Shown here one piece after another: positions 44,903 to 53,171 of a DNA stretch of 61,632 bases. Position 1 is the first letter of the stretch. Every line of letters begins with the position of its first letter. The DNA lies in contig CAKZXA010000012.1 in assembly GCA_937922045.1 (NCBI GenBank), positions 1-61,632 of the forward strand. Reading direction: 5' to 3'. The notes beneath the pieces were generated by a model, which did not search any database, was not told the origin of the DNA, and saw only the letters and a list, made by a program, of their open reading frames with translations. The position numbers were made by a program, and so were the translations under genes. The stretch comes from an uncultured Acidimicrobiales bacterium (GTDB taxonomy: Bacteria > Actinomycetota > Acidimicrobiia > Acidimicrobiales > SZUA-35).

Positions 44903-45012
44903 GATTCGGAAAACTTTTCGGAAATCCTGTCCCCCGGATGCCCGGGCTCATGCGTGTTACCATTGTGTTGCCTGCATTGGTATCAAATGAGAACCGAAAA
45001 TCGAACGATGTC

Positions 45013-46875
45013 GTGAGCGATGTTGAAGAAGTCGAGCATGTTGCGCCGTTGGGGAAGGTATCAACGAGGGCGCCCAAGACCATCGATTTTCAGCAGTTCT
45101 ACGACCGCGAATACCGCCCCCTCGTAGGTCTCGCCTACGTCCTGAGCGGCGACTGGGCCCTCGCCGAAGACCTCACCCAGGATGCGATGGTGGAAGTCCA
45201 CCGTCGTTGGGACCGTGTCTCCACCCTCGACAACCCAGGCGCATGGGTCCGCCGAGTCCTCGTAAATAAGCACCGCTCGAAGCTTCGTCGCCTCGCCACC
45301 GAAACCAAGGCCTTGGTCGGCCTTGGGAACCAGGTGGAGGGAGTGGCCGTCCAGCCTGAGTTGGACGAGGTCTTCTCCCTGGTACGAAAGCTACCAACTC
45401 GCCAAGCCCAGGCTGTCACCCTTCGCTACTGGGACGATCTTTCGGTAGCCCAGATCGCCAGCGTGCTGGATTGCGGAACCGAGTCGGTCCGCACCCACCT
45501 CAAACGTGGCCGCGCCAGCTTACGCCAGCTCTTGAACGACGATGGCCACCCGCTTGGCACCGTCCGCGATGGTGAAGAGTTTGCTGCTGCGGTTGGTGAC
45601 CTCAGCGGCGAGTCGTTCGAGCACGCGCTCGATCAGGCTCATGGCCGTCACCCCCAATCGCCAGACCCGTCCCCAATGCCATCAGTGTTGGGCCGGGTTG
45701 CCGTCGTCATGTTGCTGCTTCTGGCAGCCTGGGGTCTGGTTCGTGCCCTCGACGACCCAACGCTACAAACCGACACGATCGACGAACCGCAGCCCGATGG
45801 TCAGCTCATCGACGAGGGTGAGGATGAGCAGGGTGCTGGGGAACTCGACAACCTCGAGCCCTTCACGGTGAGCGGTGGAGCAGAGTCGGCGGTGGTGCCG
45901 CTGAACGATGGCGTAACCAACTGGAACGCCGATGCGTCCCTCATGCTGCTCTATCGGTCGGGTTACGGTCACCTCGTGGTCGACGCGAAGAGCGGTGAGG
46001 TAGTGGCCGATGATCTCAAGCTTGAGGCCCTCGATATCGAATACGTCCTCTGGCATCCCACAGAGCCTCGGCAGCTACTCGTCCTCGAGCGTGATGCCAT
46101 CGTCACTCGGGATGCGATGACCGGATCGCCGATCGCCCGGCTAGAGATAGATGGCTGCGATCGGTACCTGAAGCCGAACCATTCGTCGTCGATGGTCAAC
46201 GGATCAGGAATGATCGGGTTGCGGTGCGAAAGCGGCGAAACCATAGAGCTCATCGTCGCCGATCTCGACTCGGGCCAAGTACTGGCCTCCAGGCCTGCCA
46301 TCGAGGGGTTTGTGGGCCCCGTTCCTTCTCCCTCCGGCCAGTACTTCTTGGTGCGAGGCGTCGACAGCCAGGTCGTGGTGTTCGACACCGATTTTGTGGA
46401 GCGATTCCGCTTCACGTGGTCGCAGGCGATCGTCTTCACCGAAGTCGATGGCCGGGAGCTTGTCGTCGGCCCGAACTACTCGGGGACCGATGGAACGCCT
46501 ACCGGTTCGCTTCTAACCGTCGATCTTGCCTCCGGTGACTACTCAACCATCATCGGCCCCTCGGCCGGCGAGCCTAGGGTCTTACCTGGCCTGGTCGCCG
46601 CTGCCAGCCCCAATGGTGTCGTGGCCATCGGTGCCGGCGAAGCGCAAGATGGCGACTGGTACGAAGGCCCCTTGACACCGGGCTGGCTCCACGTCATCGA
46701 TCTGAACACAAACGAGCCTGTCCCTCTCGCTCTGGCCGAACGCAACGCTACCGACAGTGCGGAACTCTCCGCATGGATTCGATGGCAGATCGGCATCGAT
46801 GCTGATGCGAAGCGAATCACCTTCGCCCAGGGCCTCGGAAACCGCATAGAAACCACCGTGCTACCGATCGACTGA
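45013..46875 (+). CDS. ECF sigma factor fused to a transmembrane helix and large extracytoplasmic domain
   Basis: Residues about 26-95 are sigma-70 region 2 (FYDREYRPLVGLAYVLSGDWALAEDLTQDAM, NPGAWVRRVLVNKHRS) and about 116-172 are region 4 (LPTRQAQAVTLRYWDDLSVAQIASVLDCGTESVRTHLKRG), as in the SigE-like group. A linker leads to one membrane helix (VLGRVAVVMLLLLAAWGLVRAL, about 225-245). The final 370 residues are an acidic, beta-rich domain with repeated Asp-loop motifs (VVDAKSGEVV, IVADLDSGQVL, VVFDTDFVERF, LTVDLASGDYS) like a beta-propeller. The topology puts this domain outside. There is no separate anti-sigma gene, so sensing and control may be built in. I chose GTG 45013; the frame is open to ATG 44938. 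Confidence 0.85.
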   Translation: MSDVEEVEHVAPLGKVSTRAPKTIDFQQFYDREYRPLVGLAYVLSGDWALAEDLTQDAMVEVHRRWDRVSTLDNPGAWVRRVLVNKHRSKLRRLATETKALVGLGNQVEGVAVQPELDEVFSLVRKLPTRQAQAVTLRYWDDLSVAQIASVLDCGTESVRTHLKRGRASLRQLLNDDGHPLGTVRDGEEFAAAVGDLSGESFEHALDQAHGRHPQSPDPSPMPSVLGRVAVVMLLLLAAWGLVRALDDPTLQTDTIDEPQPDGQLIDEGEDEQGAGELDNLEPFTVSGGAESAVVPLNDGVTNWNADASLMLLYRSGYGHLVVDAKSGEVVADDLKLEALDIEYVLWHPTEPRQLLVLERDAIVTRDAMTGSPIARLEIDGCDRYLKPNHSSSMVNGSGMIGLRCESGETIELIVADLDSGQVLASRPAIEGFVGPVPSPSGQYFLVRGVDSQVVVFDTDFVERFRFTWSQAIVFTEVDGRELVVGPNYSGTDGTPTGSLLTVDLASGDYSTIIGPSAGEPRVLPGLVAAASPNGVVAIGAGEAQDGDWYEGPLTPGWLHVIDLNTNEPVPLALAERNATDSAELSAWIRWQIGIDADAKRITFAQGLGNRIETTVLPID

Positions 46876-47014
46876 GCACCCCTTCGACCGACACCCTCGC
46901 CCACTAGCAAACTCCTCGCCCACCCGCCGCACCTAACCTAAACGCCCAATCCCCCGGCCGTGCCTTCCTTGGCGCGCCTTCAACCCCGCCGTCCACCTGT
47001 GAAAGGACACCGAG

Positions 47015-49033
47015 ATGGAACCCATAACCTGGAGCACCACCTCATCAGGAACGATCTCCGACGACGCAAGTCGCTCCGGCGCAACACGCCTGACGAGCTC
47101 CTCGCGCGGCGCCTACGATCAGTTCGATGCCGCCGCCGCCCCAGACGGCACGACGATCCTGGTGCAGCTACACGTCCCCGCCCGATCCGACTACTTCGGC
47201 CTCTATATAGATGCCACGACGTCGGCAGGTGGCAGAGAGTTCAAGTTTGAACCCAACGGCGCTTCACCCCGATTAGCCTTTGGCTCGCGGTATTCGGTCG
47301 GTCTCGACAGTGAGATTCGCGGCGGCGAGTGGGTCACCCTGAGCCTCGACCTGGCGGCGGTTGCAGCCAGCATTGAGCCGGGGGTAACGATTCAAAGCCT
47401 CGATGCGATGTTCATGCGCGTTCGCGGCGACGTATCGGTACTGATCGGTAGCGATGACCCACCACCGCCACCCCCGGGTGGAGACATCAGCCGGACAGAC
47501 GCCGTGCGATTCCTCAATCAGGCCACCTTCGGGGCCAGCGAGGCCACGATCGCTGAGCTGCAAACCCTCGGCTCTTACGATGCCTGGATCGATCGCCAGT
47601 TCGCTCTGCCCTACACATCCTCGCTGGAAAAGAGGATGGCGGCTGGCGGATCGAGCAACACGGTCTACCGTCATGATGTTTGGTGGGATAACGCCATGAC
47701 CGCCCCCGACCAGCTTCGCCAGCGTTTAGGGTTTGCTCTCAGCGAGATCTTCGTCGTCTCCGATCTGGATTACACGCTGGCCAATGCCCAGTGGGCTATC
47801 ACTCATTACTACGACATGTTGGCCACGGGAGCCACCGGCAACTTTCGGGATCTGCTGGAGAACGTCACGCTGCACCCGGTGATGGGCATCTACCTCTCCA
47901 TGTTGAGAAGCGAGCGGGCCAACGCTGAACTCAATATCAGGCCTGACGAGAACTTTGCTCGTGAGGTACTGCAGCTCTTCTCGCTCGGACTTCACCAGCT
48001 GAATATCGACGGGACGGTGCGCTACGAGAATGGGTCACCCGCCCCGGCGTATACCCAGGACACGGTTGAGAACTTCGCCGAAGCCTTCACCGGCTGGAGC
48101 TACGCCAACGCCGGCTGGACCGCCAACAACATTCCCAACGAGTCTCGGCGGGTTCCGATGGTGCCCTTCGAGGAGTATCACGAGCCCTCAGACAAAATCC
48201 TGTTGGGTGGGCAACGCACCTCGGCCGGGGCATCGGCCACCGCCGACATGGCTGCTGCGCTCGACAACATCTTCGCCCATCCCAACGTCGGCCCGTTCGT
48301 CGCTCGTTCGTTGATCCAACGTCTCGTCACCTCGAACCCGAGCAGCTCCTATGTGCGCCGAGTGGCCGAGGTGTTCAACGCCAATGACGCTGGCGTTCGT
48401 GGCGACCTCGGAGCGGTGGTTAGGGCAGTGCTCGTCGACGACGAAGCTCGCCGGGGCCACACCCAGTTGCCCGGACAGTTCGGCAAATTCAAGGAGCCCC
48501 TGTTGCGGCTCACGCAGATCTGGCGAGCCTTCGACGCTGTGCCGGGCCCAACGGCCGACGCCGACGAGTTCCGGGTCTACAACTCCCATCTGTCAGTGAT
48601 TGATGCGCTCACAGGTCAGGCACCGCTGCGATCCCCGTCGGTGTTCAACTTCTTCAACACCGACAACCCCATGCCGCTCGACTATGACCTGGTGGCCCCC
48701 GAACACCAGATCCTGACCGAGATCAACGTTGCGTCCACCAACAACATGGTGTTCAGCATGATCTACGACTTCAACAACTACCGCACGAACACCAACGCCG
48801 GGCACGTAACCCGGATCAACGTGGATAGAGCGTTGGCGTTGGTCGATACCCCGGCAGCAATGGTCGACTACGTCGACGAGATGCTTACGGCTGGGATTAC
48901 ACCAGCCGCAGTAAAGACCGCGATTGCACAGCAGGTGTCGAGCCACCCTGCGACAACCGATGGTCACCTGGCGGCCACACTCGACGCCATTTACTGCATT
49001 GCAGGTTCCCCCTTCCATCTGGTTCAGCGCTAA
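47015..49033 (+). CDS. DUF1800 family protein
   Basis: A 672-residue protein. AGGA lies 8 nt before the ATG. Residues 1-145 form a beta-rich N-terminal domain (TTILVQLHVPARSDYFGLYIDATTS) and a Pro-rich linker leads to the DUF1800 domain (about 160-672). Landmarks are AVRFLNQATFGASEATIAEL, ANAELNIRPDENFAREVLQLFSLGLHQLN, TVENFAEAFTGWSY and RSPSVFNFFNTDNP. DUF1800 proteins occur in pairs with DUF1501 proteins and are thought to be exported, but this one has no visible signal peptide, and an in-frame stop lies just upstream. The function is unknown. It is 23 nt upstream of the DUF1501 gene. Confidence 0.88.
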   Translation: MEPITWSTTSSGTISDDASRSGATRLTSSSRGAYDQFDAAAAPDGTTILVQLHVPARSDYFGLYIDATTSAGGREFKFEPNGASPRLAFGSRYSVGLDSEIRGGEWVTLSLDLAAVAASIEPGVTIQSLDAMFMRVRGDVSVLIGSDDPPPPPPGGDISRTDAVRFLNQATFGASEATIAELQTLGSYDAWIDRQFALPYTSSLEKRMAAGGSSNTVYRHDVWWDNAMTAPDQLRQRLGFALSEIFVVSDLDYTLANAQWAITHYYDMLATGATGNFRDLLENVTLHPVMGIYLSMLRSERANAELNIRPDENFAREVLQLFSLGLHQLNIDGTVRYENGSPAPAYTQDTVENFAEAFTGWSYANAGWTANNIPNESRRVPMVPFEEYHEPSDKILLGGQRTSAGASATADMAAALDNIFAHPNVGPFVARSLIQRLVTSNPSSSYVRRVAEVFNANDAGVRGDLGAVVRAVLVDDEARRGHTQLPGQFGKFKEPLLRLTQIWRAFDAVPGPTADADEFRVYNSHLSVIDALTGQAPLRSPSVFNFFNTDNPMPLDYDLVAPEHQILTEINVASTNNMVFSMIYDFNNYRTNTNAGHVTRINVDRALALVDTPAAMVDYVDEMLTAGITPAAVKTAIAQQVSSHPATTDGHLAATLDAIYCIAGSPFHLVQR

Positions 49034-49056
49034 GAGAAGCGAGAAAGGCCCCCACC

Positions 49057-50517
49057 ATGTGCGACAAGACGTTCGGTGCCGATCCACCGGTCGAAGAGCC
49101 GACAGCCGATCCCACCCCCAAACCATCCAAACCGTCTCGACGAGTTTCGCGCCGTTCCTTCCTGCAGACAGCAGGAGCGGCGGCGGCGGGACTGGGCTTG
49201 ACCAACCTGACCGGCCCGTTCGTCGACGCCGCTGCAGCCCAGACCGGCGCCCGCTCTCTGGTCTGCATCATGCTCAACGGCGGCGCCGACTCGTTCTCGA
49301 TGTACGTGCCGCGAGACAACAGCACCGCAGGCCAAACCTACGGCGACTATCGGGCTGTCCGCGGCAACGACTTCTCGGTTCCAGCCGCCGCTCTCCTCGG
49401 CATCGGTGACGGCTCGTTCGGCCTGAACCCAGCGATGACAAACATGGCGGCGATGTTCGAGCAGAACCGAATGGCCGTCGTGCGCAATGTCGGTCCTCTC
49501 ATCCGACCAACGACGAAGGCAGACTACGCCGCTCGTCGGAACCTGCCCCAAGATCTGTTTGCCCACGACACCCAGCAGAAGCTCTGGCAGACCGGCCGTC
49601 CCACAACGGCGATCAGCCAGGGTTGGGGCGACTCCATCGCGGCGGCTGCCGCCAATGGGTCAACCCTCGACCCGTCGTTCTCGATCTCGGGATCCAATCG
49701 CTGGCAGGCCGGTCGAGAAACCTCGTACACGAAGCTGTCTCCTTCCACCCGGGTTCGCCCCCTCTTGGGTTACGATGCCTCGCTTCGTAGCTGGATCCCC
49801 TCCTTCGCTGGGGTTGAGACGGTTATGAGCTCGGCATTGGCCGCTGCCGCCGATTCGCCCAGCGCGTTCGAACAGGTGGCCGCCACCACGATGCGCAGTT
49901 CAATCGTTGCCACCACCGAGCTCGAAGACGCTCTGATCGACCGGATCGCCGACGTCGGTATGACCGATGTGGCCGGTACTACCCTCGGCGGCCAGCTTCG
50001 CCGGGTTGCTCTGCTGATTCACAATCGCCAGATGCTGAGTCAGCAGCGACAGGTCTTCTTCGTACGTCTCGGTGGTTGGGATACCCACAATGCTCAAAAT
50101 GATCGCCTTCCTCTCCTTCTCGGCCAGCTGGACCAGGCGCTAGGGTCGTTCTATCGATCACTGGACCAGCTCGGCCTGTCCGACTCGGTGACCACCTTCA
50201 CCGCCTCCGACTTTGGTCGGACCCTCACCATCAACGGCACCGGCACCGACCACGGTTGGGGCGGGCATGCCTTTGTGATGGGTGGAGCGGTGAACGGTGG
50301 CCACTACGGCACGTTCCCCGACCAACGCGTCGAGAACAATCCCGACGACACGGGTGACCGGGTGGGCAACTTCGCCGGACGTCTGATTCCAACCACCTCG
50401 GTCGGCCAGTACGGAGCGACGCTTGCTTCATGGATGGGATTGCAGGGCGACCAGCTTGACAGGGCTTTCCCTGAACTGTCGAACTTCTCCCAACGCAATC
50501 TCGGATTCTTGTCGTAG
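49057..50517 (+). CDS. DUF1501 family protein, Tat-exported
   Basis: A 486-residue protein with a Pro/Lys-rich leader and a Tat signal (SRRSFLQTAGAAAAGLGLTN). The DUF1501 domain follows, with LVCIMLNGGADSFSMYVP near the start, FFVRLGGWDTHNAQND and the sulfatase-like end VTTFTASDFGRTLTINGTGTDHGWGGHAFVMGGAV. The last block contains Asp/His residues arranged like alkaline-phosphatase-superfamily metal ligands. The partner DUF1800 protein is encoded directly upstream, and the pair may travel through Tat together. Two hairpins follow the stop. Confidence 0.88.
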   Translation: MCDKTFGADPPVEEPTADPTPKPSKPSRRVSRRSFLQTAGAAAAGLGLTNLTGPFVDAAAAQTGARSLVCIMLNGGADSFSMYVPRDNSTAGQTYGDYRAVRGNDFSVPAAALLGIGDGSFGLNPAMTNMAAMFEQNRMAVVRNVGPLIRPTTKADYAARRNLPQDLFAHDTQQKLWQTGRPTTAISQGWGDSIAAAAANGSTLDPSFSISGSNRWQAGRETSYTKLSPSTRVRPLLGYDASLRSWIPSFAGVETVMSSALAAAADSPSAFEQVAATTMRSSIVATTELEDALIDRIADVGMTDVAGTTLGGQLRRVALLIHNRQMLSQQRQVFFVRLGGWDTHNAQNDRLPLLLGQLDQALGSFYRSLDQLGLSDSVTTFTASDFGRTLTINGTGTDHGWGGHAFVMGGAVNGGHYGTFPDQRVENNPDDTGDRVGNFAGRLIPTTSVGQYGATLASWMGLQGDQLDRAFPELSNFSQRNLGFLS

Positions 50518-50526
50518 TCGCTCTTC

Positions 50527-50552
50527 ACCAGCCTCTCCCGTGGGAGGCTGGT
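50527..50552 (+). terminator. Hairpin terminator after the DUF1501 gene
   Basis: ACCAGCCTC (50527-50535) pairs with GAGGCTGGT (50544-50552) over an 8-nt loop, starting 10 nt after the stop codon. The position is right for the end of the DUF1800/DUF1501 transcript, but there is no T-tract. Confidence 0.6.
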
Positions 50553-50558
50553 GCCAAA

Positions 50559-50599
50559 ACGTACGAGGCCCGGCTACATAAGCCGGGCCAGAAGTACGT
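50559..50599. terminator. Second, nested hairpin between convergent genes
   Basis: GGCCCGGCT and AGCCGGGCC (50567-50575 and 50581-50589) form a 9-bp stem with an ACATA loop. It is wrapped by an outer ACGTAC/GTACGT pair (50559-50564 and 50594-50599). It lies between the convergent DUF1501 gene and the small minus-strand gene and probably works in both directions. Confidence 0.55.
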
Positions 50600-50636
50600 C
50601 TGCGATGGATTCGCAGTTCTATGTATTGCTGAGTTG

Positions 50637-50846
50637 TTACTCAGCGACTTCCTCAGCAACGGCTTCAGCAGCGTCGCCACCGGGGATCTTGTCGGTGAGG
50701 TCGGCAGCCTTGTCGGTCATGCCCTTGACCTTGTCGCCCATTTCGCCAGGGATCTTGTCGGCGTGCTGATCTGCCAAGTCCTTGGCGGTGTCAGCGGCAT
50801 CCTTGGCCTTGTCCATTGCACCCTTGGCGCTGTCCATGATTCCCAT
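50637..50846 (-). CDS. Small acidic helical protein, Rv0909/MT0933-antitoxin or stress-protein-like (69 aa)
   Basis: A textbook AAGGAG site lies 9 nt before the ATG. The product is an amphipathic helix rich in Lys/Asp/Ala with repeated units such as AKGAMDKAKDAADTAKDLAD and KIPGEMGDKVKGMTDKAADLTDKIPG. The composition and the start MGIMDSAKG resemble the short actinobacterial proteins labelled antitoxin (Rv0909 family) and also LEA/CsbD-like stress proteins. No toxin gene lies next to it, so the stress-protein reading seems as likely. Confidence 0.75.
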   Translation of the reverse strand: MGIMDSAKGAMDKAKDAADTAKDLADQHADKIPGEMGDKVKGMTDKAADLTDKIPGGDAAEAVAEEVAE

Positions 50847-50967
50847 AGTTGTTGCTCCTTCGTGAGCCTGACGTGGATCGTCAGGCCTTGCATGTTGTAT
50901 GACGGCACAATCGGCCCTTCAGTCGCGCAATTTCTCTGAGAAATTTTGCGGCTCGCCAGGATTGTTG

Positions 50968-51792
50968 CTAAACGGTCAATGAGTACTTTTCGGCCAAAAG
51001 ATCTGGATATTTACCAAAGATCATGTCTCGTGGTGCATCCAGGGGTCGGCCGAGGATGCCGAAACGGGCCGGCTCGACCTCAGGTTGGAAAGTACCGAAG
51101 GCCTTGTCCCAGACACAGAGCACCGCACCGAAGTTCCGGTCGAGGTAGGTTTCGTTGACACCGTGGTGCACTCGATGGTGGCTTGGCACGATGAACACGC
51201 GTTGCAGAAAGCCGTTGGGATTGGGTGGGAACCGATCCGTGTGCTGCAAGATTGAGACAAGAGCTGCGATCACGTCCATGCCAACGACAAGACGAAAGTC
51301 GAACCCGACGAGCGGCATCCATAGGCCGAACGGAATCTTGTAGATGTTCTCCATCCACGGAATGCGGGTTGCGCACGAGGGCGAGATCTCCTCAAACGAG
51401 TGATGGATCGAATGGGATGCCCACAACCACGACACCGTGTGTTCGAGGCGGTGGGCCCAGTAGGAGACGAAGTCGCGCATAAGAAACAGGCCGATCCATA
51501 CCAACGGGTTCCAGAGGTCGACTTCGAACATTCGATAGCGGTAGAGAAACACGTGCACGGGGAGGATGAGCCCGTAGCCGGCCAGCGGTTTGATGGCCAT
51601 GAAGGTGAACCCGGCGACGGCCGAAAGCTTCATCTCCCCGAGGGGAATCCTGCGGCCTGATAGGAACCGTGCCGACACTTCGACCAGTACCGTTAGGGCC
51701 ACACCGACGGCGAGAACTAGGGGTGCCCGTTCGGTAAAAGCGAACCAGAATCCCATGAGCCGTTCGGTGACGTGAAGCAGTTCGTGTGCCAT
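50968..51792 (-). CDS. Sterol desaturase / fatty acid hydroxylase superfamily membrane enzyme
   Basis: A 274-residue integral membrane di-iron enzyme. Hydrophobic helices occupy about residues 22-115. The three His boxes are complete: HRLEH, HSIHH and HHRVHH (with the following NETYLDRNFGAVLCVWDKAFGTF), typical of the superfamily that hydroxylates or desaturates lipids, sterols or carotenoids with O2. The end carries YPDLLAEKYSL. It is not part of an obvious operon. The substrate, bacterial hopanoid, carotenoid or fatty acid, is open. Confidence 0.88.
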   Translation of the reverse strand: MAHELLHVTERLMGFWFAFTERAPLVLAVGVALTVLVEVSARFLSGRRIPLGEMKLSAVAGFTFMAIKPLAGYGLILPVHVFLYRYRMFEVDLWNPLVWIGLFLMRDFVSYWAHRLEHTVSWLWASHSIHHSFEEISPSCATRIPWMENIYKIPFGLWMPLVGFDFRLVVGMDVIAALVSILQHTDRFPPNPNGFLQRVFIVPSHHRVHHGVNETYLDRNFGAVLCVWDKAFGTFQPEVEPARFGILGRPLDAPRDMIFGKYPDLLAEKYSLTV

Positions 51793-51862
51793 GGTTCTAC
51801 TGTCGTTGACATCCCGGCCTACGAGAAGGTGGGGAATCCCCCAAATGTCTTTGGGGGCGCCC

Positions 51863-53044
51863 TTACTCGGGGGGAGGGGGAAGCACGGCCCGAAGTTGTT
51901 CGACCGTAATCCCTAGCTTCTCGGCCGCAGCCGTCAGGTTGGGGGGAGTGCCGAGCGCATCGGTGAGTTCGGCTTCAGCGATGCCGAGGAGGGCGGCGGC
52001 GTTGGTTAGATCCGGAGGGCCGCCCTGGCCAGCCGTATTCCCGGCGCCCGTCGCGTCGCCGCCGGCCCCGGTGGTAGAACCGTCCGGTTCAGGCGCTGGG
52101 CCACCGGCCCCAGGCCCACCACCGGCTCCAGGCCCACCACCGACACCGGGCACGTCGCTGATGTCGCCATTGAGGCATCGTGGTACGAAGGGGTACTGGT
52201 CGGTGATGAGGTAGACATAGTTGCCATCGATCGTGATGCCATTGCAGGTGTCGAGGTCGGCCTCAACGCCGTCATAGACCCAGTCTTGGGTATAGGTGCC
52301 ATCGGCGACCGAGCCCTCAGCGTCGAACGACGTGCCGCCTGCCGGGCCTGACGCGGTGCAGTCGGTGCCCGTGCGTGGCTCCGAGGCCAGCTGGTAGCCG
52401 GAATCGTAGGCCGCCGACTTCGAGTAGTACATGAGATGGCCGTCGGCTGCGAACCCGACGAGTACGAGATCCTCGTCGGTGGCGTATCCGTCGACCAGCA
52501 TCTGTGAAACCCCGTGGTAGTGGTATTCGCCGGTGGGTTGGACGTGGGCGTTGTTCATGTCCATGCCGAGGTTGTAGGTGTTCTGTAGGCCTTCGATCCG
52601 ATAGATCTCGCCGGATGCGCAGGTCACCGTTTCCGCTGTGCCGGGCTCAAATTTCACGCCGTTGATAGCGACACCGGTAGCCCTAACCTCGGTTGCATCT
52701 CCGGTGAAGGTCGGCTCGGTCGGGAACTCCCACGTGAGATCTTGAGCGGTGATGGTGTTTGGGTTCCCATTGTTGGGGAAGTCGCCGGTCTCATGATCGG
52801 GAAGGGCATTCGTCTCGATCAGACGCTTGCCGTTGTCGACCGTAACCGTTACCTCCGTGCCGTATTCGGCCACGTCGAGCACGTAGTCGCCAAGGTACGA
52901 GGAGGCGGTTCCCTCGACCAACGCCTCGTCGGTCGTTGCACCCCCATCGGCCGCAGTATCTGCGGTTCCACAGGCCGCTAGCAGCAGGCCAATGGCTGCA
53001 CCGGCTGCCAGAAGTTGTCGCCACGGTGATCGTGTTTGGTTCAT
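51863..53044 (-). CDS. YHYH-domain lipoprotein
   Basis: A 393-residue secreted lipoprotein from the ATG at 53044. The signal peptide ends in the lipobox LLAAC. The central domain (about residues 50-285) has the diagnostic TGEYHYHG motif, preceded by MDMNNAHVQP and followed by VGFAADGHLMYY, and the end part NGITIDGNYVYLITDQYPFVPRCLNG; in this family the His residues probably bind metal. A Gly/Pro-rich linker with repeated GPGAGG units follows. The last 50 residues are two related helical units (AAALLGIAEAELTDALG and AAEKLGITVEQLRAVL). The role is unknown; many YHYH proteins sit in cell-envelope or planctomycete-like contexts. Confidence 0.87.
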   Translation of the reverse strand: MNQTRSPWRQLLAAGAAIGLLLAACGTADTAADGGATTDEALVEGTASSYLGDYVLDVAEYGTEVTVTVDNGKRLIETNALPDHETGDFPNNGNPNTITAQDLTWEFPTEPTFTGDATEVRATGVAINGVKFEPGTAETVTCASGEIYRIEGLQNTYNLGMDMNNAHVQPTGEYHYHGVSQMLVDGYATDEDLVLVGFAADGHLMYYSKSAAYDSGYQLASEPRTGTDCTASGPAGGTSFDAEGSVADGTYTQDWVYDGVEADLDTCNGITIDGNYVYLITDQYPFVPRCLNGDISDVPGVGGGPGAGGGPGAGGPAPEPDGSTTGAGGDATGAGNTAGQGGPPDLTNAAALLGIAEAELTDALGTPPNLTAAAEKLGITVEQLRAVLPPPPE

Positions 53045-53171
53045 CCTGGGAGTATGCGGCGGTCGTGGCAAGATTGTGACAAGGACATTTGCGGGGAGCG
53101 CGAAGAACCGACCGAGCTGCCGAACGTACTCTAGGTGACAGCGGTCACGTCGTGCACTACGGTTTCGAACT

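Noticed and set aside
44938-45012. Upstream extension of the sigma factor
   Set aside because: The 25 extra residues have no sigma-factor character, and the GTG at 45013 gives a normal distance to region 2; the choice is still uncertain.
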